A stretch of DNA of 34,542 nucleotides from Planktomarina sp. (GCA_016780825.1 JADHLF010000025.1:1-34542); one strand, 5' to 3'. Shown: positions 1 to 6,988, counted from the first letter of the stretch. The notes: generated from the sequence alone by a model not told the origin. Numbers and translations: made by a program.

Positions 1-43
1 GGGCACGCTTGGCATTAGGTCAGGCTTTTTTGAAGGAGAGACC

Positions 44-262
44 ATGGCGAAGGAAGAACCACTCGAATTTCCCGGTGTCGTAAAGGAGCTCTTGCCTAAC
101 GCGACGTTTCGGGTTGAGCTGGAAAATGGCCATGAGATCGTTGCCACAATGGCGGGCAAAATGCGCAAAAACCGAATTCGGGTTTTGACCGGCGATAAGG
201 TACAAGTTGCGATGACCCCCTATGATTTGTCTAAAGGACGGATCAATTACCGCTTCAAGTAA
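44..262 (+). CDS. infA: Translation initiation factor IF-1
   Basis: IF-1 is a single S1/OB-fold protein of about 72 residues that binds the A site of the 30S subunit during initiation. The 72-residue product has the usual family length and shows the typical stretches MAKEEPLEFPGVV near the start, FRVELENGHE in the middle and KGRINYRFK at the C-terminus. A good ribosome binding site (GAAGGAGAG) lies just upstream of the ATG. The maf ORF begins inside the 3' end of infA in another frame, so the two are probably co-transcribed and coupled. The infA-maf-RNase G/E-yacG order is a known alphaproteobacterial arrangement. Confidence 0.97.
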   Translation: MAKEEPLEFPGVVKELLPNATFRVELENGHEIVATMAGKMRKNRIRVLTGDKVQVAMTPYDLSKGRINYRFK

Positions 263-836
263 ACAACTGATCTTGGGATCAGGAAGCCCCCGCCGGCGTG
301 AATTGCTGGCGGTCTTGGGCCTGCACCCTGCTGACGTGCGCGCACCGGATGTGGATGAAACCCCGCGAAAGGGTGAATTGCCGCGCAGCTATTGTAACCG
401 CATCACAGCCTCCAAGGCCGAAGCCTTGCCTGCAGCTGCAGATGAGATCATTCTATGCGCAGATACCACGGTTGCGCTGGGGCGCCGCATCATGGGCAAA
501 CCGGCCGATAAAGAGGAGGCGCGCGCCTTCCTGCAAAAGCTCTCAGGCCGCCGTCATAAGGTCATCACCGCCGTGGCCGTTAAGACCGCTGAACGGATGT
601 GGCAAAAAGATGTGGTCTCAACCGTGCAAATGAAACGCCTTTCGTCGCAAGAGCTTGAGAGCTATCTCGCCACAGGGGACTGGCAGGGCAAGGCTGGCGC
701 TTATGCCATCCAGGGGCCCGCGGGGGCGTTCATCCCTTGGATTTCCGGCTCCTACCCGGCAATCATGGGATTACCCCTGCCGGAGACCGCGCAGCTGTTG
801 CAGGCCGCCGGGCTGCGTATTTGGGAGACATCATGA
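222..836 (+). CDS. maf: Maf-family nucleoside triphosphate pyrophosphatase
   Basis: Maf proteins hydrolyse nucleoside triphosphates (dTTP/UTP or modified nucleotides) to monophosphates, as house-cleaning enzymes. The ORF shows the N-terminal substrate loop GSGSPRRRELL (about residues 19-29), the acidic DADT-like element CADTTVALG, and GRRHKVITAV, all characteristic. The length of 204 residues is usual if the ATG at 222 is used. That start overlaps infA by 41 nt, so the first dozen residues are uncertain and a non-ATG start nearer the SPRR loop is possible. The stop codon overlaps the ATG of the next gene (ATGA), which indicates translational coupling. Whether it is a YhdE-type (dTTP/UTP) or YceF-type enzyme cannot be told here. 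Confidence 0.93.
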   Translation: MICLKDGSITASSKQLILGSGSPRRRELLAVLGLHPADVRAPDVDETPRKGELPRSYCNRITASKAEALPAAADEIILCADTTVALGRRIMGKPADKEEARAFLQKLSGRRHKVITAVAVKTAERMWQKDVVSTVQMKRLSSQELESYLATGDWQGKAGAYAIQGPAGAFIPWISGSYPAIMGLPLPETAQLLQAAGLRIWETS

Positions 837-1855
837 AGGGCAAGCAAGTCGTTTTGGGGCACATTGGCAAGGTCAAGGTCGCGGCACTTTTGGTCGATGG
901 GATCTTGCAGGATGTTCTGGTCGAAGATCTCAATCGCCTGCCCCTCGGCAGCGTTTTGCGCGCTGTCGTCGATCGCCCGGTCAAAGGTATTGGCGGCGTG
1001 ATCCTTCGCCTGCCCAATGGCACGGGGTTCTTGAAGAAGGCCAAAGGATTGGCCCCGGGTCAGACCCTCACGGTGCAAACCTCTGGCTTTGCCGAAGAGG
1101 ACAAGGCCGATCCGGTCACCCAAAGAATTTTGTTCAAAAGCCGTTATGCGATTGTCACTCCGGATCAACCCGGCCTGAATATCTCGCGGCAAATCGCCTC
1201 TGACGATCTGCGCGATACGCTCACGCTCCTGGCCAAATCCGCAATGGAAGGCTCAGATATGGGGCTTATCATCCGCAGCGCTGCGGCGGCGGCTGACCTC
1301 GACGCCATTGCTGAAGACATTCACACCATGCGCACCACCGCCGAGACCATTGCCGCGGAAACTGGGCAAGACCCCGAAGTTCTGCTCGAAGGTGATGACC
1401 CGCATCTGCAGGCTTGGCGTGAATGGTCGGATGTGACAGATGTGCTGACCGCCGATGATGATCTTGAGGGTAGTGGAGCTTTGGATCAAATCGAGGCTGC
1501 ACAGCAGGCTTGGGTTCCGCTGGGCACTGGCGGCATGTTCATCGAGCGCACACGCGCCATGATCACGGTCGACATCAACACCGGCACTGACCTTTCGCCC
1601 GCAGCGGCGCTTAAGGTCAACCTGACCGCAGCGAAAGATCTGCCGCGCCAATTGCGCCTGCGAGGGTATTCAGGGCAAATCGCAATTGATTTTGCGCCGA
1701 TGAGCAAAAGAGATCGCAAACCAATCGAAGTGGCCCTGCGCGCCGCTTTGCGCAGCTGCCCCGTGGCCACGGAATTTGTCGGCTGGACACCATTGGGCCA
1801 CGGCGAGCTGAAACGCAAACGTGAGCGCCCTGTGGTGCAAGATGTCCTGACATGA
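833..1855 (+). CDS. Short ribonuclease G/E-family protein
   Basis: This protein belongs to the RNase E/G endoribonuclease family, which cleaves single-stranded RNA in rRNA maturation and mRNA decay. The catalytic region is visible: FIERTRAMITVDINTG and, about 35 residues later, IAIDFAPM; the Asp residues in these two motifs correspond to the metal ligands of RNase E (Asp303 and Asp346). At 340 residues it is much shorter than RNase G (about 490). The N-terminal S1-type region looks reduced, and the protein ends without the CPxC zinc-link and small domain needed for tetramerisation in RNase E. The ATG at 833 overlaps the maf stop, and its own stop overlaps the yacG ATG. The same short form is common in this operon in Rhodobacteraceae; its exact role is unproven. 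Confidence 0.88.
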   Translation: MKGKQVVLGHIGKVKVAALLVDGILQDVLVEDLNRLPLGSVLRAVVDRPVKGIGGVILRLPNGTGFLKKAKGLAPGQTLTVQTSGFAEEDKADPVTQRILFKSRYAIVTPDQPGLNISRQIASDDLRDTLTLLAKSAMEGSDMGLIIRSAAAAADLDAIAEDIHTMRTTAETIAAETGQDPEVLLEGDDPHLQAWREWSDVTDVLTADDDLEGSGALDQIEAAQQAWVPLGTGGMFIERTRAMITVDINTGTDLSPAAALKVNLTAAKDLPRQLRLRGYSGQIAIDFAPMSKRDRKPIEVALRAALRSCPVATEFVGWTPLGHGELKRKRERPVVQDVLT

Positions 1856-2025
1856 CTTGCCCCATCTGCAAACAGCCCACCGAAGCCCAGCACCGCCCCT
1901 TTTGCTCGGCACGGTGCAAAGACCTTGACCTCAGCAAATGGTTGATTGGCGGCTATGTGATTGCAAATGATGATGAAAGCGAAGGTTCCGAAGTTGAAAG
2001 TGAGGCGGGTGAACCAGAGGTCTAG
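1852..2025 (+). CDS. yacG: YacG-type zinc protein (DNA gyrase inhibitor family)
   Basis: This 57-residue ORF is below the size most ORF finders report. It starts MTCPICKQPT and has the four-cysteine zinc pattern of YacG: CPIC at residues 3-6, then FCSARCKDLDL with Cys18 and Cys22, followed by the conserved LSKWLIGGYVI segment. YacG binds one zinc and, in E. coli, inhibits DNA gyrase by contacting GyrB. The acidic C-terminal tail (DDESEGSEVESEAGEPE) is typical. The start overlaps the RNase G/E stop by four bases (ATGA), so it is coupled to that gene. I am confident of the family; the gyrase role is from the E. coli homologue. Confidence 0.93.
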   Translation: MTCPICKQPTEAQHRPFCSARCKDLDLSKWLIGGYVIANDDESEGSEVESEAGEPEV

Positions 2026-2181
2026 GCCCGCAGCATCGCCCGCCAAGACAAAGGGCTGCGCATTGGAAATCCTGTATATTTTATTTTCGAACTTTTTGCA
2101 GAGAAAATCCACGGAATCGGCTGGACAGTCCCCAGCGGGTCGCCTAAATACGCCTCAGCCTCGAGGAAGATCCTCACCCAT

Positions 2182-2256
2182 GCCCGGGTAGCTCAGGGGT
2201 AGAGCAGTGGACTGAAAATCCTCGTGTCGGTGGTTCAAATCCGCCCCCGGGCACCA
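2182..2256 (+). tRNA. tRNA-Phe (anticodon GAA)
   Basis: The sequence folds as a 75-nt tRNA with encoded CCA. The acceptor stem GCCCGGG pairs with CCCGGGC, the D stem is GCTC/GAGC, the anticodon loop CTGAAAA carries GAA, the variable loop is GTGTC, and the T arm is GGTGG-TTCAAAT-CCGCC. The discriminator base is A. There is one U-U opposition in the anticodon stem. The gene follows yacG, as in many alphaproteobacteria, and its 3' side borders a disturbed region (2257-3568), consistent with tRNA genes serving as integration sites. Confidence 0.97.
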
Positions 2257-2415
2257 TTTTAAGATAACGATAACAACAATATACGCGAAATTTTTGGCGC
2301 TTTCGAATTCTTCTCATTTTCGCGGGGTACCAATTGGGTGCCAGTGTTTTGCAAATCATCCTTGAAAAAGTGATTAAATTCTTAGATATGTTGTTGAATT
2401 GTTACAGGATATTGG

Positions 2416-2640
2416 ATGGATTACCCGGAACCCTTTCTCAAACTGCGCAGCACGATAGTTAGGCCTGAAGTTCTTGATACAATAGGTTTGTGTGCTGGGT
2501 ATGAAGCAAATGAATGGCGGGGCAAAAAACTCGCGGACCATCTTTTTAGTTGGATTCCATACGTTGCACTGGATCAAGAAAATCAGGCAGAATTTGCGCA
2601 ATCAAATTTTATGGATAAGCTTACTAAGGCTTCAAATGCT
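2416..2640 (+). pseudogene. Truncated ORF, N-terminus resembling HamA/DUF1837 anti-phage proteins
   Basis: The frame opens with ATG at 2416 and reads like genuine protein for about 75 residues, including KKLADHLFSWIPYVALD and FMDKLTKAS. From memory this resembles the start of DUF1837/HamA proteins (Hachiman defence), where an L..L..WIP.FAL segment is followed by a KAA..IY segment and a conserved RGEFGELLLH block. That later block is absent. After about 2640 the frame becomes a low-complexity, Ser/Ala-rich reading that is the antisense of a convergent coiled-coil ORF. I therefore read it as a 5' fragment of a broken gene. The family assignment is tentative and rests on pattern recognition only. 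Confidence 0.35.
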
Positions 2641-2927
2641 CTGGTGGCCTTGTCCTCAATCGCTTCCACACTGGTTTCGGCGCTGAACTTCTCGCTAAAT
2701 TCTTTGCGTGCTTGCTGTTCAAGCTCCGCAAGTTCGTTTTGGGCTTCTGCTTCGAAAGCCTCCATCAAACTTTGGCGCTTCTTCTCATTCAAGACGTGCT
2801 TTGCGCTGCCAAAACCTTTCTCGAAGCGCTCCAGAAACGCGTTTCTTAGCTCCTCCTGCTGTTTCAGAGCTACGGCCATCCGTTCGGCAACTGCCCCCTC
2901 TATCTTTTCTTCAGCAATAGCTCTCAT
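2583..2927 (-). CDS. Small coiled-coil protein, unknown function
   Basis: The 114-residue product starts MRAIAEEKIEGAVAERM and is almost wholly charged alpha-helix: repeated Glu/Lys/Gln with heptad-like Leu/Ala through residues 10-100, as expected for a coiled coil. An SD-like GGGAGGG lies directly before this ATG, unusually close; the open frame extends upstream to an ATG at 3056, but that extension (residues such as CAPALTSHIETCHQ) does not look coding. The last 10-15 residues lie antisense to the truncated HamA-like ORF, so the natural C-terminus may have been lost and replaced by fusion into that fragment. I recognise no family. It could be a real small gene or itself a remnant. Confidence 0.5.
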   Translation of the reverse strand: MRAIAEEKIEGAVAERMAVALKQQEELRNAFLERFEKGFGSAKHVLNEKKRQSLMEAFEAEAQNELAELEQQARKEFSEKFSAETSVEAIEDKATRAFEALVSLSIKFDCANSA

Positions 2928-3073
2928 CCCTCCCGGGTTCGCGCTGGGAATGGGGCGCGCATGGTTAACGATTAGGGGAGCATAGCTAAACGTTTGGTGG
3001 CAGGTTTCAATATGACTTGTGAGTGCCGGTGCGCATAGTTTTTCTCTGTGAGACAATGTCTTACTCCAAGTTT

Positions 3074-3106
3074 GTTGTGGCGAATTGCCACAACCCCGCT
3101 ATGGGG
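3074..3106. repeat. Two abutting inverted repeats
   Basis: GTTGTGGC-gaatt-GCCACAAC is a perfect 8-bp stem with a 5-nt loop (3074-3094). It is followed at once by CCCC-gctat-GGGG (3094-3106). No T-run follows on either strand, so a Rho-independent terminator is not supported. It may be a remnant of a mobile-element end, or an operator upstream of the leftward coiled-coil ORF. Confidence 0.6.
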
Positions 3107-3219
3107 GAACGGCCGTCATCACAGCGTCACTACAGCGTCATTTCGATTGCTTTTACACTTTTGAGGGCACCAGGGCATCTCAACGCCAAGATCGGGCGAT
3201 GGCACATAACACACAGCCA

Positions 3220-3375
3220 TGAATCATCCCCAAGGTAACGAAACAGAAACGGTATTCGGATGGGGATGCGCTGAAGATATTGCGTGAGATTGACGTGCAT
3301 TTGTATGATGGGCTGCATGGTGTTGGTGGCTGTCGAAAAGTCAGAGTTTTCGATAAACCAACGCGATTGACAAAG
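3220..3375 (+). pseudogene. IS3-family transposase orfA remnant
   Basis: Read in the frame starting at 3238, the DNA encodes TKQKRYSDGDALKILREID, then VHLYDGLHGVGGCRK, then VRVFDK. This matches the N-terminal helix-turn-helix part of IS3-group OrfA proteins (typically a K.RYSEE.IL.ILREIEV...G..V..ACR.AGVSD..YY.W pattern). There is no good start codon, the expected TYYRW(R/K) segment is lost after about 3360, and no orfB follows. TGAATCATCCCC at 3220-3231 could be the relic of the left terminal inverted repeat. The element is clearly inactive. Confidence 0.6.
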
Positions 3376-3568
3376 GAGGTTGCGGGCGCAGGTCGCCGGG
3401 CACGCCCGAGCGCAGGCGTCCTTGAGGCAGGCGGTGCGGGACTTTCGGAGGTTGGGGTCGCGACGCACATTTTTTGCCGTCGTTTTTCTACGCTAAGACC
3501 TGACAATTCTAATTTGCATTGTTGCGCCTCTAAAAGTAAGTTTTCGAGCAAAATTTGGAGGTTAGCGC

Positions 3569-4876
3569 ATGAGTCTTGCAAAACGAAACTGGGTTCCTGA
3601 AACCTGTGAAACACGCGTCCAGGACATTGCCAACATGGCGTCGTCTACGGCTTCGGCCGATTTATTGGCACGGGTTCAGGAACTCACCGAGCGAAACCGG
3701 GTGATCCACGAGGAAGAATGCTTCAACCTCAACCCGGCGACCAATGTGATGAACCCGAAAGCAGAAGCGCTTTTATCATCGGGCATCGGATCGCGTCCGT
3801 CCTTGGGTTATCCCGGGGACAAATACGAAATGGGATTGGAGGCGATCGAAGAGATCGAAGTGATCGCCGCCCAGCTCTGCGCCGAGGTGTTCGATGCCGG
3901 CTTTGAAGAGGTGCGCGTTCCCTCTGGAGCGATTGCCAACCTTTATGGCTTTATGGCGACCTGCAAACCGGGTGACACGATTATTGCACCACCTGCATCG
4001 ATTGGCGGGCATGTAACGCACCATATTGCGGGCTGTGCCGGCCTCTATGGTCTGCGCACAGTCGAGGCGCCGGTCAGTATTGATGGCTATACGGTCGATC
4101 TAGATCACCTTCGCACATTGGCCCTGAAACAGCGCCCCAAGCTGATCACCATCGGCGGCAGTCTGAACCTGTTTGAACACCCCGTGGCCGATATTCGCAA
4201 AATCGCCGATGAAGTCGGCGCGAAGGTGATGTTCGACGCAGCCCACCAATGCGGGATCATCGCTGGGCGGGCCTGGTCGAACCCTTTGGAGGAAGGTGCC
4301 CATTTCATGACCATGAGCACTTACAAAAGCCTCGGCGGGCCGGCGGGGGGACTGATCGTCACGAGGGATGCCGAAATTGCAAAGAGGCTGGATGCCATCG
4401 CCTTCCCTGGGATGACTGCTAATTTTGATGCTGCAAAAACGGCCGCTCTGGCCCTGACCATGCTGGATTGGCGAGAGTTCGGGCAAGCCTATGCCAAAGA
4501 GATGATCGCAACCTCGCAAGCATTGGCGCGCGCATTGGAGGCCGAAGGCGTGCCTGTCTTTGCCGGAGCCAAAGGATTTACCCATTCGCACCAGTTCGCC
4601 GTTTTGGCTGAACCCTTTGGGGGCGGGCAAGAGGCGTCCAAAAAGCTGCGACCGAACGGCTTTCTTGCTTGCGGCATTGGGCTTCCCGTGGCGATGGTTG
4701 ATGGCGATATGAACGGGTTGCGCATTGGCACGCCGGAACTGGTCCGCTGGGGCATGACGACGGCAGACATGGCTCCGCTCGCGGCGTTAATCGCGCGTGC
4801 TCTGCGCGGCGAGCCGGTGGGTGACGAGGTGGCGTCATGGCGGCGCGGCTTCAAAAAACTCTGCTTTGTTCACTGA
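3569..4876 (+). CDS. SHMT-family PLP enzyme with divergent active-site motif
   Basis: This 435-residue protein has the fold type I layout of serine hydroxymethyltransferase, which moves a one-carbon unit between serine/glycine and tetrahydrofolate. Family landmarks are IHEEECFNLNPATNVM (about 50-65), the GYPGDKYEMG element, VPSGAIANLYGF in place of SGAQAN, FDAAHQCGIIAG for the PLP-contacting Asp and His, and MSTYKSLGGPAGG for the PLP-lysine. In canonical SHMT the last motif is T-H-K-T-L-R-G-P-R-G-G; here the residue before Lys is Tyr and the Arg is Gly. So it is a separate subfamily, perhaps acting on another amino acid. The start has a clear SD (TTGGAGG). Downstream lie an Lrp regulator and a DmdA/GcvT-like, probably folate-dependent, protein, suggesting a shared one-carbon pathway. 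It should not be labelled glyA without more evidence. Confidence 0.85.
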   Translation: MSLAKRNWVPETCETRVQDIANMASSTASADLLARVQELTERNRVIHEEECFNLNPATNVMNPKAEALLSSGIGSRPSLGYPGDKYEMGLEAIEEIEVIAAQLCAEVFDAGFEEVRVPSGAIANLYGFMATCKPGDTIIAPPASIGGHVTHHIAGCAGLYGLRTVEAPVSIDGYTVDLDHLRTLALKQRPKLITIGGSLNLFEHPVADIRKIADEVGAKVMFDAAHQCGIIAGRAWSNPLEEGAHFMTMSTYKSLGGPAGGLIVTRDAEIAKRLDAIAFPGMTANFDAAKTAALALTMLDWREFGQAYAKEMIATSQALARALEAEGVPVFAGAKGFTHSHQFAVLAEPFGGGQEASKKLRPNGFLACGIGLPVAMVDGDMNGLRIGTPELVRWGMTTADMAPLAALIARALRGEPVGDEVASWRRGFKKLCFVH

Positions 4877-5132
4877 GAGGGTGACCTGCCATTTGTGCAG
4901 TCTTCACGCAGGGCGGCTAGGTCAGCATAGGCTCCTTTGCGCTCTTTTGAGCTTGTTGCGTAAAGCTGTGTGAGGGGCCGGAGCCTTGTCCTCTAGAGCG
5001 AGGGCAGCTGTCCTGCGCGCAGTTAAACCCGATAGGCCGCCGGCGGATTATATGTCTAGGATCCGGACTGAGAAAACTCTAACCTAGGCCCGAGCACAGG
5101 TGCGTAAACGGTTTTATGAAAGACAGATCCAT

Positions 5133-5618
5133 ATGAAAAAATTGGGGCTCGATGCTACGGATATTCGCATATTAAGTGCCGTTCAACAGCATGGGCACCT
5201 CAGCAAGACCCGTCTTGCAGAGCTGGTGAACCTCTCGCCCACCCCGTGTTGGGCGCGGCTTGATCGTTTGAAGTCGGCGGGAATTCTGCGCGGCTATCAC
5301 GCCGATATTGCCCTTGAGCGCATCCTAGATTTCACCCAAGTGGTGGTGACCGTCGCAATGAGTTCGCACCGCAAAATTGAATTTGAACGCTTTGAGCTGC
5401 ATATTCGAAACTTAGATGAGGTGACCCATTGTATCGCGACTGGCGGCGGGATGGACTATGTGATGACCGTGATAACGCCCAATTTGGCCGACTTTCAACG
5501 CGTCATGGAAGAGATGCTGTCAGCCGATCTGGCGATTGAGCGCTATATGACCTACATCGCGACTCGCCAGGTCAAAAGCTGCCATCCCAATCTCGCAAAA
5601 CTCACCGCTGCATCTTAA
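5133..5618 (+). CDS. Lrp/AsnC-family transcriptional regulator
   Basis: Lrp/AsnC proteins are DNA-binding regulators of amino-acid metabolism that sense small ligands through a RAM domain. The N-terminal winged helix-turn-helix is evident: LDATDIRILSAVQQHG, then LSKTRLAELVNLSPTPCWARLDRL and SAGILRGY (residues about 5-57). The C-terminal alpha/beta RAM domain follows, with the characteristic VTHCIATGGGMDYVMTVITP segment. I chose the ATG at 5133 (161 residues, family length); an in-frame GTG at 5100 would add 11 residues and has no better SD. The gene sits between the SHMT-like and DmdA-like genes on the same strand, so it is the likely local regulator. The 256 bp upstream of it contain no gene. 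Confidence 0.92.
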   Translation: MKKLGLDATDIRILSAVQQHGHLSKTRLAELVNLSPTPCWARLDRLKSAGILRGYHADIALERILDFTQVVVTVAMSSHRKIEFERFELHIRNLDEVTHCIATGGGMDYVMTVITPNLADFQRVMEEMLSADLAIERYMTYIATRQVKSCHPNLAKLTAAS

Positions 5619-5631
5619 AAATTCGGGCAAA

Positions 5632-5645
5632 AGACCAAATGGTCT
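5632..5645. promoter_or_regulatory. Dyad AGACCA-aa-TGGTCT, candidate operator
   Basis: A perfect 6-2-6 palindrome lies just after the Lrp-type gene and about 140 bp before the DmdA-like gene. It is flanked by A-rich sequence. Such a compact dyad fits a dimeric repressor or activator site, possibly for the neighbouring Lrp/AsnC protein or a GntR-type regulator. Binding is inference. Confidence 0.4.
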
Positions 5646-5662
5646 AAGCCGGGCCCGTAAAT

Positions 5663-5700
5663 CAGTCCAATCTGCCGCATTCTTGCGGATTATCGGACTG
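5663..5700 (+). promoter_or_regulatory. Stem-loop in leader of the DmdA-like gene
   Basis: CAGTCC...GGACTG forms the outer stem, extended by an AT pair step across a bulge. CCGCA-ttct-TGCGG forms the inner stem, with a small asymmetric internal loop between. No T-run follows, so a simple terminator is unlikely. The 80 nt to the start codon are otherwise unstructured and AT-rich. It may be a regulatory leader or a terminator/processing element for the Lrp-type gene. I do not recognise a known riboswitch class. Confidence 0.4.
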
Positions 5701-5782
5701 TCCGTGGGGCAGTATCAAATTAAACCTCAAGTAGAACTCACTTTTCCTTGGCCCTATTGGCCAGCTGCTCAGAGGGCGCAAA

Positions 5783-6925
5783 ATGACACAGGCAGATGAC
5801 TTTGGCTTCGGCACACAGATCCGTAAATCCCCCTATTTTGACGCAACCGTCCGATGGGGTGCACAGGCTTTTTCAGTCTATAATCACATGTATATCCCGC
5901 GTGACTTTGGCGATCCTGAGCAAAACTTCTGGAACCTTGTGGATCAAGCGATCCTTTGTGACGTTGCCGTGGAACGTCAGGTTGAAATCACCGGACCGGA
6001 TGCCGCAAAATTCACACAGATGCTGACCTGCCGCGATCTGTCCAAAATGGCCGTAGGCCAGTGCAAATATATCCTGATCACCAATGCGGATGGTGGCATT
6101 TTTAACGATCCGATATTGCTCCGCTTGGCGGAAAATCATTTTTGGATTTCGCTGGCGGACAGCGATATTTTGCTCTGGGCTCAGGGTGTGGCGGTGCATT
6201 CCGGCCTCGATGTACAGATCAAAGAGCCTGATGTTTCACCGCTGCAACTGCAGGGGCCGAACTCTGGCCTTATTATGCAAGCGCTCTTCGGAGACAGCAT
6301 TGCGGATCTAAAATACTACTGGCTGCGCGAGCTGGAATTGGAGGGGATCCCTCTGGTTGTGTCACGCACCGGCTGGTCCAGCGAGTTGGGCTATGAGCTT
6401 TATCTGCGCGATGGGTCAAAAGGCGATCAGCTTTGGGAATTGATCATGGCGGCAGGCGCATCGCACGGGTTGAAGCCCGGTCATACCTCCTCGATCCGGC
6501 GGATTGAAGGCGGGATGCTGTCCTATCATGCGGATGCAGACAGTAACACAAATCCGTTCGAGCTGGGCCTTGATCGCCTCGTCAACCTCGATATGGAGGC
6601 AGAGTTCATCGGCAAAGCTGCACTGCGCAAGATCAAGCAAGAAGGCGCGATGCGCAAACAGGTCGGGCTGATCCTCGACTGCGCCCCGCTGACCGGACCG
6701 AACACCACCTTCTGGAGCATCCAACAAGATGGCGCGACCATTGGAAAAGTGACCTCCGCAGTCTATTCCCCACGCTTAAAGCAAAACATTGCTTTGGCAA
6801 TGGTTGCCACGGATGCGGCCATTTTGGGCGCCGAAGTGGAAGTTTCGACCAAGACCGGAGCGGTGAAAGCCACTATGGTGGAGCGCCCATTTTATGATCC
6901 CCAAAAACAGATCGCAGCCGCATAA
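5783..6925 (+). CDS. DmdA/GcvT-like folate-dependent methyl- or aminomethyltransferase
   Basis: The 380-residue protein has the GcvT (T-protein) fold with a C-terminal barrel. It is closer in pattern to DmdA, the DMSP demethylase that passes a methyl group to tetrahydrofolate, than to glycine-cleavage GcvT. Shared DmdA-like stretches are VYNHMYIPRDF (33-43), CDVAVERQVEITGPDA, GGIFNDPILLRLAENHFWIS and EPDVSPLQLQGPNS. GcvT proteins usually have GG..DD at the third motif; here, as in DmdA, it is GG..ND. ELGYELYLRDGS and the late VGLILDC and SPRLKQNIALAMV regions complete the fold. An SD-like GAGGG precedes the ATG. The divergent SHMT-like gene and Lrp gene upstream suggest a one-carbon or methylated-compound pathway. 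Whether it demethylates DMSP, a methylated amine or something else cannot be decided from sequence alone. Confidence 0.82.
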   Translation: MTQADDFGFGTQIRKSPYFDATVRWGAQAFSVYNHMYIPRDFGDPEQNFWNLVDQAILCDVAVERQVEITGPDAAKFTQMLTCRDLSKMAVGQCKYILITNADGGIFNDPILLRLAENHFWISLADSDILLWAQGVAVHSGLDVQIKEPDVSPLQLQGPNSGLIMQALFGDSIADLKYYWLRELELEGIPLVVSRTGWSSELGYELYLRDGSKGDQLWELIMAAGASHGLKPGHTSSIRRIEGGMLSYHADADSNTNPFELGLDRLVNLDMEAEFIGKAALRKIKQEGAMRKQVGLILDCAPLTGPNTTFWSIQQDGATIGKVTSAVYSPRLKQNIALAMVATDAAILGAEVEVSTKTGAVKATMVERPFYDPQKQIAAA

Positions 6926-6934
6926 AATGCCATT

Positions 6935-6988
6935 GGCGGCCTGTCGTCACTGCATGACTGCGGCAGGCCGCCCCATCTTTCCTTTTTA
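6935..6988 (+). terminator. Rho-independent terminator after the DmdA-like gene
   Basis: GGCGGCCTG pairs with CAGGCCGCC, with an inner GTCA/TGAC step, followed within a few bases by a T-rich run (CATCTTTCCTTTTT). It lies 10 bp after the stop codon and separates this gene from the OsmC-family gene. Confidence 0.85.

Larger units (their letters stand above)
2928..3568. other. Non-coding scar between tRNA-Phe region and SHMT-like gene
   Basis: I find no intact gene here. The stretch contains two adjacent inverted repeats (3074-3106), a near-direct repeat of CAGCGTCA (two copies around 3123-3140), an IS3-type transposase remnant (3220-3375) and a short GC-rich block (about 3376-3470) unlike its AT-rich surroundings. 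The last 100 bases before 3569 are AT-rich and probably hold the promoter of the SHMT-like gene; ACAAT...ATTGT (10-nt spacer) is a possible weak dyad there. Confidence 0.6.

Noticed and set aside
2640..2985. Rightward continuation of the ORF that starts at 2416
   Set aside because: The residues are Ser/Ala/Leu-rich in a way typical of the antisense of the charged coiled-coil ORF on the minus strand; I treat the real fragment as ending near 2640.
3165..3172. GGGCACCA matching the 3' end of tRNA-Phe, as a possible att site repeat
   Set aside because: Only eight bases match, with no extension on either side, so chance is the simpler explanation.
3130..3614. Leftward ORFs of 112-144 codons opposite the IS remnant and SHMT start
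   Set aside because: They lie antisense to the orfA remnant and the SHMT-like start, have Cys/Arg/Pro-rich composition from the GC-rich block and no recognisable domain or SD.
5619..5782. Glycine, SAM or THF riboswitch before the DmdA-like gene
   Set aside because: I could not match the conserved core sequence of any known class; only a stem-loop and a dyad can be supported.
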